From: Acetobacteraceae bacterium
Lineage (GTDB): Bacteria > Pseudomonadota > Alphaproteobacteria > Acetobacterales > Acetobacteraceae
DNA length: 9,355 bases
Assembly (NCBI GenBank): GCA_947462945.1
Contig: CANHTE010000021.1
Span: 1 to 9,355 of the forward strand
Direction: 5' to 3'
Below the pieces are notes generated by a model. It did not search any database. It saw only the letters and a list, made by a program, of their open reading frames with translations, and had not been told where the DNA came from. A program made the position numbers and the translations under genes. Numbering within the stretch: position 1 is the stretch's first letter; the number at the start of each line of letters is the position of its first letter. Shown piece by piece: positions 1 through 6,597 of this stretch.

Positions 1-140
1 AGCGCCAAATGCCGCGCGGCGAGGGACATCATCCGGTTCACCGCGGCGGCGTCATGCGTCGGGCTTTCGCACTCGACCCATGTGCGCAGGCCGGCGAGCA
101 TCGCCTCATTGTCGAAGGGCAGGTCGAGCTTGGCTTCCAT
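1..140 (-). CDS. M20-family metallopeptidase / amidohydrolase, N-terminal fragment (partial)
   Basis: The complement reads from an ATG at 140-138 for 46 codons to the window edge, so only the N-terminus is present. It contains WVECESPTHDAAAVNRM, which resembles the N-terminal helix of M20 zinc peptidases of the glutamate carboxypeptidase type, where an 'ESPT/S' motif followed by 'VN.M' is common. M20 enzymes hydrolyse peptide or N-acyl amide bonds using two metal ions; the metal ligands lie outside the window, so activity cannot be judged. No signal peptide is visible, suggesting a cytoplasmic protein. A purine-rich AAGGGGA lies about 7 nt upstream of the ATG and supports this start. The gene diverges from the racemase-like gene across 49 bp, so the two may share control. 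Related M20 subgroups such as carbamoyl-amino-acid hydrolases cannot be excluded from 46 residues. Confidence 0.72.
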   Translation of the reverse strand, partial: MEAKLDLPFDNEAMLAGLRTWVECESPTHDAAAVNRMMSLAARHLA

Positions 141-189
141 GAAACATCCCCTTGGTGTCGTATGTCGCGGCTGTGCGAAGGAATGAAGA
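141..189. promoter_or_regulatory. divergent intergenic region, M20 gene / racemase-like gene
   Basis: This 49-bp gap separates two divergent starts, so it must hold or overlap control signals for at least one of them. It carries a Shine-Dalgarno-like AAGGAA near 178-183 for the plus-strand gene and AAGGGGA on the complement for the minus-strand gene. A short direct repeat, TGTCG-TA-TGTCG, lies at 156-167. No clear -35/-10 pair was found. The regulatory role is inferred from gene orientation. Confidence 0.35.
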
Positions 190-921
190 ATGCGTCTGCT
201 CGTCGCCAATGCCAACACCACCCAGGCCATCACCGAGATGTGCGCCACCGCCGCCCGCGTGGCGGCCAGCCCCGGCACCGAGATCATGGCCGCCACCCCG
301 CGCTTCGGCCCCGAAGTGATCAGCAGCCGGGCCGAGAACATCATCGCCGGCCACGCGCTGCTGGCGCTGCTGGCCGAATATGCGGGCCAGGTGGATGCGG
401 TGGTGCTGGCCGTCAGCCATGACACGGCGCTGGAGGCGGCGCGTCAGCTGATGCCCTGCCCCGTGGTGGGCATGACCGAGGCCGCCTGCTTCACCGCCTG
501 CCTGGTGGGCGGACGCTTCGGCCTCGTCACCTTCGGCGGGGTGGAGACCTATCGCGAACGGATCGCGCAGCATGGGCTGGCCGGCCGCCTCGCCTCGCTG
601 ATCGGCGTGGATGCGACGCCGCAGGAGAGCGTGCGGGACGCGGAGGGCGTGCAGCGCAAGGTGATGGCCGGCATCGCCCAAGCCGTGGCCGAGGGGGCGG
701 AGAGCGTGATCTTGGGCGGGGCCGCGCTGGCTGGCTATGCGGCGCGGATGCAGACGGAGGCCGCCGTGCCGCTGCTGGATGGCATGGCCTGCGGCGTGAA
801 ACTGGCCGAGATGCTGGTGGCGCTGCAACTGCCCAAGCCGCGCGCGGGGAGTTTCACCGCCCCCAGCGGCCGCAACAGCATCGGCCTCTCGCCAGGATTG
901 GCCGTGATGCTGAAGGGCTGA
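190..921 (+). CDS. Asp/Glu racemase superfamily protein (hydantoin racemase-like), catalytic cysteines replaced
   Basis: The protein has 243 residues, normal for the hydantoin racemase branch of the Asp/Glu racemase superfamily. Hallmarks in order are an N-terminal strand plus VANANTT (residues 5-11, the family 'NPNT'-like segment), VVGMTEAA (92-99), GRFGLVTFGG (108-117), EGAESVILGG (168-177) and PLLDG (194-198). Canonical members use two cysteines as acid/base pair. Here the first falls in VLAVSHDTALEAAR and is Ser76, and the second falls in ILGGAALAG and is Gly177. Proton-abstraction racemisation by the usual mechanism is therefore unlikely. The cysteines present (18, 90, 100, 104, 201) are not at those positions. 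No signal peptide, so probably cytoplasmic. AAGGAA at about 178-183 supports the ATG. The phnD-like gene follows after 88 bp on the same strand, so the two are probably co-transcribed. Superfamily fold is fairly sure; the reaction is unknown. Confidence 0.85.
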   Translation: MRLLVANANTTQAITEMCATAARVAASPGTEIMAATPRFGPEVISSRAENIIAGHALLALLAEYAGQVDAVVLAVSHDTALEAARQLMPCPVVGMTEAACFTACLVGGRFGLVTFGGVETYRERIAQHGLAGRLASLIGVDATPQESVRDAEGVQRKVMAGIAQAVAEGAESVILGGAALAGYAARMQTEAAVPLLDGMACGVKLAEMLVALQLPKPRAGSFTAPSGRNSIGLSPGLAVMLKG

Positions 922-997
922 AGGGTTCCGTCATCAATCCTTCTCGGGTTTGTCATCCCAGGATCACGCACCGCCGGTACCTCCGCCCCGCCGCTTC

Positions 998-1004
998 AGG
1001 AGAG
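998..1004 (+). promoter_or_regulatory. ribosome binding site deciding the phnD-like start
   Basis: AGGAGAG sits 5 nt before the ATG at 1010. The open frame extends upstream to 950, but the extension is proline/arginine-rich and would bury the Tat motif 20 residues inside the protein. The site and the signal peptide together place the true start at 1010. Confidence 0.75.
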
Positions 1005-1009
1005 CACCG

Positions 1010-1939
1010 ATGGACCGCCGCCGTTTTCTTCTTGCCACCAGCGCCGCGGGCCTTTCCGCCGCCGCGATCCAGACGGCCTCCGCCCAGCCCGCCACCGGCT
1101 GGCGCGCGACCTTCCCGACCGTCGGCTTCGGCATTCTCAGTGTGGAAAGCCAGGGCGCCACGGTCACGCGCTTCAACCAGTTTCCCGCCTATTTCCGCGC
1201 AAAGCTGGGCGTGGAATGCCGGATTTTCCAGGCGACCGACTATGCGGGCGTCGTGCAGGCCCTGACGGGCGGGCAGATTCCGATGGCGCGCCTGGGGCCA
1301 GCCTCCTACGCCTCAGCCTGGATCGACAGCAATGGCGCGGTCGAGCCGCTGGTGACCTGGTATGCGCCGACCGGCCAGGCCGGCTATTATTCGGTGCTGA
1401 TCGTCCGCAGCGACAGCCCGTTCCAGAAGCTGGAAGATCTGCGCGGCAAGACGCTCGCCTGGGCTGATCCGAACTCCACCTCGGGCTACCTTGTGCCGTT
1501 GGCCGCGCTGCGCTCGCAGAACCTGGACCCTGCGCGCTTCTTCTCGCGCACCGTGTTTTCGGGCGGGCATGAGCAAAGTGTGCTGGGCGTGCTGAACGGC
1601 AATTTCGACGCCGCCTTCACCTGGACCGCCGATGACGACGCCTTCGGCCAGCTGCGCATGATGATTGATCGTGGCGTGCTGCAGCGCGAGCGCATTCGCG
1701 TCATCCTGCAATCGCCGCTGATCCCGAACCCGCCCATCTGCGTCCGCAAGGACATGCCGGCCGACATGAAGGCCGACCTCACGCGCTTCTTCCTGGAAAT
1801 GGCGCAGGACAATATGGAGATGGCGGAATCGGTCGCGGCCGGCCGCACCACCGGCTTCCTGCGTGCCACGGAAGAAATGTATCGCCCGATCGTGGAAGTG
1901 GCGCAGATTCAACGTGAGCAGCGCCGCCGTCGCACCTGA
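1010..1939 (+). CDS. phnD: PhnD-family periplasmic substrate-binding protein of an ABC importer
   Basis: This 309-residue protein should capture a small solute in the periplasm and hand it to the two downstream permeases. It opens with a twin-arginine signal (MDRRRFLLATSAAGL, residues 1-15), a hydrophobic stretch and a likely cleavage after ASA at about residue 25. PhnD/phosphate-phosphite-phosphonate family signatures follow: GPASYASAW (97-104), WADPNSTSGYLVP (151-163, the Ser/Thr-rich anion-binding loop), SGGHEQSVLGVLNGNFDAAF (184-203) and SPLIPNPPICVRKDMP (235-250). Length is typical. The gene lies 88 bp after the racemase-like gene and 5 nt before the first permease. The family is named for phosphonate uptake, but members bind varied solutes, and no phosphonate lyase genes are seen here, so the substrate is open. 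The symbol denotes family only. Confidence 0.88.
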   Translation: MDRRRFLLATSAAGLSAAAIQTASAQPATGWRATFPTVGFGILSVESQGATVTRFNQFPAYFRAKLGVECRIFQATDYAGVVQALTGGQIPMARLGPASYASAWIDSNGAVEPLVTWYAPTGQAGYYSVLIVRSDSPFQKLEDLRGKTLAWADPNSTSGYLVPLAALRSQNLDPARFFSRTVFSGGHEQSVLGVLNGNFDAAFTWTADDDAFGQLRMMIDRGVLQRERIRVILQSPLIPNPPICVRKDMPADMKADLTRFFLEMAQDNMEMAESVAAGRTTGFLRATEEMYRPIVEVAQIQREQRRRRT

Positions 1940-1944
1940 ACCAC

Positions 1945-2835
1945 GTGACCCGCGCTGATGTCGCCGCCCCCCTCGGGGGCGGCAGCCTGGCGGCCGCCGA
2001 ATCCGCCTTTGGAGCCTTGCGTGGCGAACGCCGGCGGCGCGGCCTGCTGGGCTGGGGCCTGCTGGCTTTGGTGTTCCTCGCCTCGGCCTTTGTGGCGGAG
2101 CTTGATCCCACCCGCATCTGGGCCGGGCTGCCGCGCATCACGGAATATGCGGAGCGCACCCTGCCCTTGCTGCGCTGGGGCCATTTGCCGGAGGATCTGG
2201 CCGAATGGTTCTGGGATTTGGGGCATTGGCTCCAACTCCTGGCCGAGACCGTTGTCATGGCCTATCTGGCGACGCTGGTCGGCTCGCTCTTCGCGTTTCT
2301 CGGTTGCTTTTTCGCCACGCGCGGGCTGGCGCCCAACGCGCCATTGGCCTGGGTAATCCGCCGGGGTTTTGAATTTGCCCGCGCCGTCCCGGAACTCGTC
2401 TTCGCGCTGCTGTTCATCTACGCCTTCGGCCTTGGGCCCATGGCGGGCGTCATGGCCGTGGCGCTGCACAGCCTGGGCGCACAGGGCAAGCTCTTTGCCG
2501 AGGCTGCCGAAGGGGCGGGCGCCGGCCCGGTGGATGGCATTCGCGCCGCCGGCGGCAGTTGGGCGGAGAGCATCCGCTTTGGCGTGGTGCCGCAAATCCT
2601 GCCCAACCTCGCTTCCTTCACGCTGTGGCGCTTCGAGATCAATGTCCGCAACTCGGCCATCATCGGCTTTGTCGGCGCGGGTGGCATTGGCGAGGCGGTG
2701 TTCACCGCGGTCCGGCTGCTGCATTACGAGGATGTGAGCGCGCTGCTGATTCTGCTGGTGGTGACGGTCTCGGTGATTGACCAGCTTTGCGGCCGGCTGC
2801 GGCACCGGCTCATCGGTGGGGAGACGGCAAAGTGA
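1945..2835 (+). CDS. phnE: PhnE-type ABC transporter permease, first of two
   Basis: This 296-residue inner-membrane protein should form half of the translocation channel. Hydrophobic segments are at about residues 34-51, 98-122, 148-173, a re-entrant-like stretch with FVGAGGIGEAVF (242-253), and 264-283. The cytoplasmic coupling loop that contacts the ATPase (EAA motif) is AEAAEGAGAGPVDGIRAAGG (185-204), followed by FGVVPQILP (212-220). Both match PhnE permeases. I chose the GTG at 1945, 5 nt after the phnD stop; no strong Shine-Dalgarno is visible, so translational coupling is likely. The N-terminal 30 residues are arginine-rich and soluble, as is usual. An intact EAA loop implies that an ATPase is still used, although none is encoded beside it. 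Confidence 0.88.
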   Translation: MTRADVAAPLGGGSLAAAESAFGALRGERRRRGLLGWGLLALVFLASAFVAELDPTRIWAGLPRITEYAERTLPLLRWGHLPEDLAEWFWDLGHWLQLLAETVVMAYLATLVGSLFAFLGCFFATRGLAPNAPLAWVIRRGFEFARAVPELVFALLFIYAFGLGPMAGVMAVALHSLGAQGKLFAEAAEGAGAGPVDGIRAAGGSWAESIRFGVVPQILPNLASFTLWRFEINVRNSAIIGFVGAGGIGEAVFTAVRLLHYEDVSALLILLVVTVSVIDQLCGRLRHRLIGGETAK

Positions 2836-3662
2836 GTGCCTCGCAGGATGTGGCCGCCTGGCAGGCGCGCATGCCCGCAGCCTTTGGGCGGCGTGGCCTG
2901 GCACGGGGCCTGCGCTGGGTGCTGGCCCTGGGCGCCGTGGGCTTCACGCTTGGCGCCTTTGTCTGGTTCGAGATGACGCCGGCGCGGTTTCTGGGTGGGC
3001 TGGCTGAGCTGCTTCGGGTCAGTCTCCTCATGCTGCCGCCCAGCCCGGGCGAGCAGCCGATGGAGCTGTTCTGGGCGTTGCTGGAAACGCTGGCCATGGC
3101 GGTGGCCGGCACGGTGGTGGCTGCCGTGCTGGCGGTGCCGCTCGGCTTCCTGGCCGCGCGCAATGTCATCTCGCTGGCGCCGTTTCGCTTCGGACTGCGC
3201 CGCTTCATGGATGTGCTGCGCGGGGTGGACCAGCTGGTCTGGGCGCTGATCTTCGTGCGCGCGGTTGGCTTGGGGCCGCTCGCCGGCGTGCTGGCCATCA
3301 TCGTGAGTGACACCGGCACCCTCGCGAAACTGTACAGCGAGGCTTTGGAAAACGCGGATCGGCGGCCAGTGGATGGCGTGCGCGCCGCCGGCGGCGACGG
3401 CGTGCAATCGGCGCGCTTCGGCCTGCTGCCGCAGGCGCTGCCGCTGATACTCTCCAATATTCTCTATATCTTCGAGAGCAATGTCCGCTCCTCGACCATT
3501 CTGGGAATCGTCGGGGCGGGCGGCATCGGGTTCCAGCTTTCCGACCGTATCCGCGCGTTACGCTGGGATGAGGCGGCCTTCATCATCCTGATGATCCTGG
3601 CCACGGTGGCGTTGATTGACTGGGGCTCGGCCGCACTGCGGCGGCGCCTCCTCCGCCCCTGA
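2832..3662 (+). CDS. phnE: PhnE-type ABC transporter permease, second of two
   Basis: This 276-residue permease presumably pairs with the preceding one as a heterodimer, the common arrangement when phnE is duplicated. The start is taken as GTG at 2832 because it overlaps the previous stop by 4 nt (GTGA) and GGGGAG lies about 9 nt upstream; the open frame extends to 2787 but that extension overlaps phnE1 deeply. Hydrophobic segments are at about 27-46, 83-108, 135-158 and 248-264. The EAA coupling loop is SEALENADRRPVDGVRAAGG (169-188), followed by FGLLPQALP (196-204) and GIVGAGGIGFQLSDRI (225-240), the PhnE C-terminal signature. It has the same EAA architecture as its neighbour, consistent with old duplication. 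It ends 27 bp before the convergent oxidoreductase gene, closing the operon. Confidence 0.88.
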   Translation: MSASQDVAAWQARMPAAFGRRGLARGLRWVLALGAVGFTLGAFVWFEMTPARFLGGLAELLRVSLLMLPPSPGEQPMELFWALLETLAMAVAGTVVAAVLAVPLGFLAARNVISLAPFRFGLRRFMDVLRGVDQLVWALIFVRAVGLGPLAGVLAIIVSDTGTLAKLYSEALENADRRPVDGVRAAGGDGVQSARFGLLPQALPLILSNILYIFESNVRSSTILGIVGAGGIGFQLSDRIRALRWDEAAFIILMILATVALIDWGSAALRRRLLRP

Positions 3663-3676
3663 GCCATTATTCGCTC

Positions 3677-3690
3677 AAACGGGACCGTTT
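3677..3690. terminator. short inverted repeat between convergent genes, possible bidirectional terminator
   Basis: AAACGGGACCGTTT is a perfect inverted repeat apart from its two central bases (6-bp arms, or a 5-bp stem with a 4-nt loop). It lies between the phnE2 stop and the stop of the minus-strand oxidoreductase, touching the latter by one base. Position suits a bidirectional terminator, but the stem is short and no clear U-tract follows. Confidence 0.3.
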
Positions 3691-5180
3691 CAGCGGATCA
3701 GGCTGGTCGCAAACAAGGAGCTGGAGTCTGTGATGTGAGCCCTTGCGGGCGGAGCATGCTCCAGCCGGGCCGCATCCACTTCCACCTGCTTCTCGTCATA
3801 GGCGCAGAGATCGCCATAAAGCCGGGGCATATCCTCGGCGAAGAGGTTGCGCGTGATGCCGGCGGCCACGCGCGGCGCCGAAATCGCCATGGCATTGATG
3901 GAACTTCCCGCCGGGCCGAAGCTCATGGTGGTGCCGATGCCAAACAGATGGATGCCCGAAATCCAGGGCGTCTCGCCCGGGCGCTTTTCCACAAAGGCGC
4001 TATCGGCGTTCAGGTAGGGGTAGAGGGCCAGGCGCGGATTGGCCTCGTTGGGCGGCGGGCTGTAGCGATCCCCCCAGGTGGCGATGTTCGCGGCGCAAAG
4101 GGCGAGTTCGGGGCGCAGCTCGGCATCCATCCGCACGCCTGTGCCGGTGATGCAGTAATCGGCCAAGAAGTCGCCGCCCTGCGTGGTCAACACCACCCGG
4201 CCTTCCTCGATGCGCGCTGCCTGCCACTCACGGCCCGCATGCAGGCGGAAATTGGGAAAGCGGATCACGCGGTCATAGTGATCCTGCGCGAAGCCCTCGC
4301 GCATGCCCAGCACATGGGACATGAAGCGCCAGCGCCATTCGTCGCTCATCTCGCCCATGTGGCGCAGGAAGCCGGCGAAGGTGAGCCAGCGATAGGGCTG
4401 CACCACCATGAGCTCTGCCCGGCGGCAAAAGATGTGCACTTCCGCCGCGCCATGTTCGAGGGCGACCGCCGCATTGTCGAAGGCCGAGGCGCCGGCGCCC
4501 AGCACGGCCACCACCTTGCCGCGCAGGGCCGCGAAATCAATCATCTCATGGGTATGGGCCCGGAATTCGCGGGGGAGGGCCGCGATGTGCTCCGGCATCC
4601 ACCAGGCGCCCACCCCCTCCTGCCCGGTGGCGAGCAGCACCTTGCGGGCATGCAGGGGGCCTTCGCTGGTCTCGACGCGGAAGGCGGGCAGGCCGTCATC
4701 GGTGGTGGTGGGGGTGATGGTACCGGCCGCCACGCCATTGCGCACCGGCACGCCGGTCACGCGGCGGAACCATAAAAGAAAATCATTCCAGAGGTCCTTG
4801 GGGATCCAGCGCATCGCCTCCCAATCCGCCGTGCCGAAATTGGCCTCATGCCAGGATTGATAGGTGAGGCTGGGCAGGCGGAGATCAGGGCCGGTCATGT
4901 CCTTCAGGCTGCGCAGGGCGCGCATGCGGCCATAGGTGGTCCAGGGGCCTTCCCGGCCGTAATCGGCGCGGTCCAGGACCAGGATATTGTCCACCTTGTC
5001 CCGCTTCAGCGCATGCGCGACAGCCACCCCGCATTGCCCGCCGCCGATGATCAGCACATCCAGCGCGGCCAGGCCGCCAACAGTCTTTGGCAGCAGCCAC
5101 GGCGCGCGGGGGTGGCCGGTCAAGTCGAGATCGCGGGTCACATCAGCTTCGAGTTCGGCAAGGGAGCGCGGTGCGGGCAT
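3690..5180 (-). CDS. FAD/NAD(P)-binding oxidoreductase, flavin-containing monooxygenase type
   Basis: This 496-residue protein is probably a cytoplasmic flavoprotein using NAD(P)H, in the range of class B monooxygenases. Visible parts are a first Rossmann loop GGGQCG (46-51) for FAD, a second GAGASA (228-233) for NAD(P)H, ATGQEG (184-189), and ITGTG (344-348), which matches the family's late 'ATG' motif. Between the Rossmann motifs the expected monooxygenase fingerprint FxGxxxHxxxY/F appears only in degenerate form, FRAHTHEMIDF (206-216): Gly is Ala and the His is one place early. Oxygenation is therefore less certain than flavin binding; it may be an oxidase or reductase. The ATG at 5178-5180 is preferred; an in-frame TTG lies 2 codons upstream and neither has a strong ribosome site. 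It is convergent with the transporter and divergent from the desaturase. Substrate unknown. Confidence 0.82.
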   Translation of the reverse strand: MPAPRSLAELEADVTRDLDLTGHPRAPWLLPKTVGGLAALDVLIIGGGQCGVAVAHALKRDKVDNILVLDRADYGREGPWTTYGRMRALRSLKDMTGPDLRLPSLTYQSWHEANFGTADWEAMRWIPKDLWNDFLLWFRRVTGVPVRNGVAAGTITPTTTDDGLPAFRVETSEGPLHARKVLLATGQEGVGAWWMPEHIAALPREFRAHTHEMIDFAALRGKVVAVLGAGASAFDNAAVALEHGAAEVHIFCRRAELMVVQPYRWLTFAGFLRHMGEMSDEWRWRFMSHVLGMREGFAQDHYDRVIRFPNFRLHAGREWQAARIEEGRVVLTTQGGDFLADYCITGTGVRMDAELRPELALCAANIATWGDRYSPPPNEANPRLALYPYLNADSAFVEKRPGETPWISGIHLFGIGTTMSFGPAGSSINAMAISAPRVAAGITRNLFAEDMPRLYGDLCAYDEKQVEVDAARLEHAPPARAHITDSSSLFATSLIR

Positions 5181-5257
5181 GACCAAAGCCTAGGCAGTGA
5201 GCGGGGGGCGCGCAACGTGATTGCTGCACTGCGGTGCGATATGGCAGGCTTCGCAGC
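5181..5257. promoter_or_regulatory. divergent intergenic region, oxidoreductase / desaturase
   Basis: This 77-bp gap separates two divergent starts and so should contain promoters for both. A small inverted repeat, GCAC-TGCG-GTGC, is at 5226-5237, and GCAA-CGTGA-TTGC at 5212-5224 lies beside it; either could be an operator half-site or chance in GC-rich DNA. No convincing -35/-10 pair was identified. Confidence 0.35.
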
Positions 5258-6187
5258 ATGGCCAAGATCGCATCCCTGACCGAGCCCACGCAGACCCGCG
5301 CCCTGTGGCGCCGCTGGGAGCTGCCGACCTGGGGCGTGGCCATCGCCATCTATGCCAGCTGGGCCACGCTGCTGATGCTGCATGCCCATCTGCCCTGGCC
5401 GATCGAGGCGCTGCTGGCGGCCTATATCCTGGCCTGGCATTTCTCGCTCCAGCATGAGGCCATTCATGGCTGGCGCAGCCTGCCCAACTGGCTGCGCACC
5501 GTCATCGTCTGGCCGCCCATTGGCGGGTGGTGGCCCTTCGAGCTGTACAAGCGCAGCCACAGCAGGCACCACCGCAACACCTATCTCACCATTCCGGGTG
5601 AGGACACCGAGACGCAGTATCACAAGCGCGAGGACTGGAGCGGCTACACGCCCGCCTTCCGCGCCGTGCTGCTGTTCAACCAGACCCTGCTGGGGCGGCT
5701 GACGGTCGGGCCCATCCTCAGGCTGCGCAAGCTGGTCCTGGTGGAGAGCGCCAAGCTGAAGGGGGGCGATTTTTCCGATGTGCCGGTCTGGCTGGGCTTT
5801 TTCGCCGGACTTTCCGTGGTGCTCTGGTTCGTCACGCAGGTCGCTCACATGCCGGTCTGGCATTATTATCTGGTCTGGGTGCTGCCGGGCATTTCCCTGG
5901 GTCTGCTGCGCGCTTTCATCGAGCACCGCTGGGGCGATCGGCCGGGTGAGCGCACCGCCTCGGTGGAGAGCAACTGGGTCTTTGGCCTGCTGTTCCTGTG
6001 GAACAACCTCCATATCGTGCATCATCTCTACCCGACCCTGTCCTGGTTCGAGATTCCCGGCTTCTGGAAGCGCCACCGCGAGAATTTGCTCAGCCACAAC
6101 GGCCATTTCGTATTTCGCGGCTATTTCGAGATCGCCCGGCGCTGGCTGGTGAAGCCGGTCTTCGTGCCGATCCATCCGGCGCGTTAA
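5258..6187 (+). CDS. membrane fatty acid desaturase family protein
   Basis: This 309-residue integral membrane protein carries the three histidine boxes of the non-haem di-iron desaturase/hydroxylase family: HEAIH (66-70), HSRHH (101-105) and HIVHH (252-256), plus EHR (222-224), often a further ligand region. Spacing between boxes and hydrophobic segments at about 24-44, 50-63, 176-196 and 200-218 fit the family. Such proteins insert double bonds or hydroxyl groups into acyl chains, or act on carotenoid-like lipids, using oxygen and reduced electron carriers; the exact substrate cannot be read. All iron ligands look present, so it is probably active. I chose the ATG at 5258 over the GTG at 5234 because the upstream eight residues add nothing conserved and a GGCAGG-type purine stretch lies just before it. 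It is divergent from the flavoprotein and 46 bp upstream of a small membrane protein gene. Confidence 0.85.
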   Translation: MAKIASLTEPTQTRALWRRWELPTWGVAIAIYASWATLLMLHAHLPWPIEALLAAYILAWHFSLQHEAIHGWRSLPNWLRTVIVWPPIGGWWPFELYKRSHSRHHRNTYLTIPGEDTETQYHKREDWSGYTPAFRAVLLFNQTLLGRLTVGPILRLRKLVLVESAKLKGGDFSDVPVWLGFFAGLSVVLWFVTQVAHMPVWHYYLVWVLPGISLGLLRAFIEHRWGDRPGERTASVESNWVFGLLFLWNNLHIVHHLYPTLSWFEIPGFWKRHRENLLSHNGHFVFRGYFEIARRWLVKPVFVPIHPAR

Positions 6188-6233
6188 CCCTTTATTGCTT
6201 GAATGACAGGCTGCGCGATGCCAATTGGGGGGT

Positions 6234-6515
6234 ATGATCGAGCTCCGCCCCTCACGCCGCCGCAAGGCCATCGGCATTGGCTGCTTGTGCCTCGGGCCGG
6301 TCGGGTTGATTTTGCCGGTCTTGCCGGGCTTTATTTTCGTGGGTTTGGGTACCTTTATCCTGCGAGATCAATATATCTGGGCGTATCGCGGGGTGGGCGT
6401 GATTGACCGCCGCTGGCCGCACCTCATCCCCGGTATCGAGGCGCGTGAGGAAAAGGCGATGGCCTGGAGTGATCGTCAGATTGACCGGGTGCGGGGGATG
6501 CTCCGCAGAGGGTAA
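6234..6515 (+). CDS. small membrane protein, one hydrophobic hairpin, function unknown
   Basis: This 93-residue protein has a basic N-terminus (RPSRRRK, 5-11), then a hydrophobic region at 12-43 broken by LPVLPGF (27-33), then a soluble basic/acidic C-terminal half. The pattern 'GLILPVLPG..FVGLGTFIL' resembles short bacterial transmembrane proteins of the PGPGW type (a two-helix hairpin with a proline-glycine turn), but the diagnostic PGPGW string itself is absent, so I make no firm family call. A run of six G at 6227-6232 lies immediately before the ATG, a tight but possible ribosome site; an in-frame TTG at 6225 is an alternative. It follows the desaturase by 46 bp on the same strand and may be co-transcribed. 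Function unknown. Confidence 0.65.
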   Translation: MIELRPSRRRKAIGIGCLCLGPVGLILPVLPGFIFVGLGTFILRDQYIWAYRGVGVIDRRWPHLIPGIEAREEKAMAWSDRQIDRVRGMLRRG

Positions 6516-6520
6516 GTGCC

Positions 6521-6539
6521 GCGGGGGCTTCGCCCCCGC
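6521..6539. repeat. perfect inverted repeat, 8-bp GC stem with TTC loop
   Basis: GCGGGGGC-TTC-GCCCCCGC forms an 8-bp all-GC stem 5 nt after the small membrane protein stop. It lies between convergent genes and can fold on either strand, so it may stop transcription in both directions, although no U-tract follows. With the next hairpin it has the look of a dispersed intergenic palindromic (REP-like) element; only one copy is in this window. Confidence 0.6.
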
Positions 6540-6546
6540 ACCCCCA

Positions 6547-6566
6547 CCAAAGGCCGGGGCCTTTGG
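6547..6566. repeat. perfect inverted repeat, 8-bp stem
   Basis: CCAAAGGC-CGGG-GCCTTTGG is an 8-bp stem with a 4-nt loop, starting 7 bp after the first hairpin and joined to it by a C-rich linker. It ends 31 bp before the stop codon of the SDR gene, transcribed from the other side. The pairing of two strong hairpins suggests a bidirectional terminator or a two-hairpin REP-like element. Confidence 0.55.
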
Positions 6567-6597
6567 GAACCGGTTTATGGCGGCGTCCTGCCGAAGC

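Noticed and set aside
106..828. Long open frame on the minus strand opposite the racemase-like gene
   Set aside because: It is a GC-rich antisense shadow: low-complexity, histidine/arginine/glycine-rich translation, no family motifs, and the plus strand encodes a clear protein.
1909..2904. 331-codon minus-strand frame across the first permease gene
   Set aside because: The translation is rich in Arg, Gln and Pro with no motif, and overlaps a permease with clear EAA loop and membrane segments.
3735..4775. 346-codon plus-strand frame opposite the flavoprotein gene
   Set aside because: It lacks any recognisable domain and is His/Gly/Ala-biased, while the opposite strand has two Rossmann motifs.
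5138..6277. 379-codon minus-strand frame opposite the desaturase
   Set aside because: It overlaps three histidine boxes encoded on the plus strand and would run into the flavoprotein 5' end; composition is typical of an antisense shadow.
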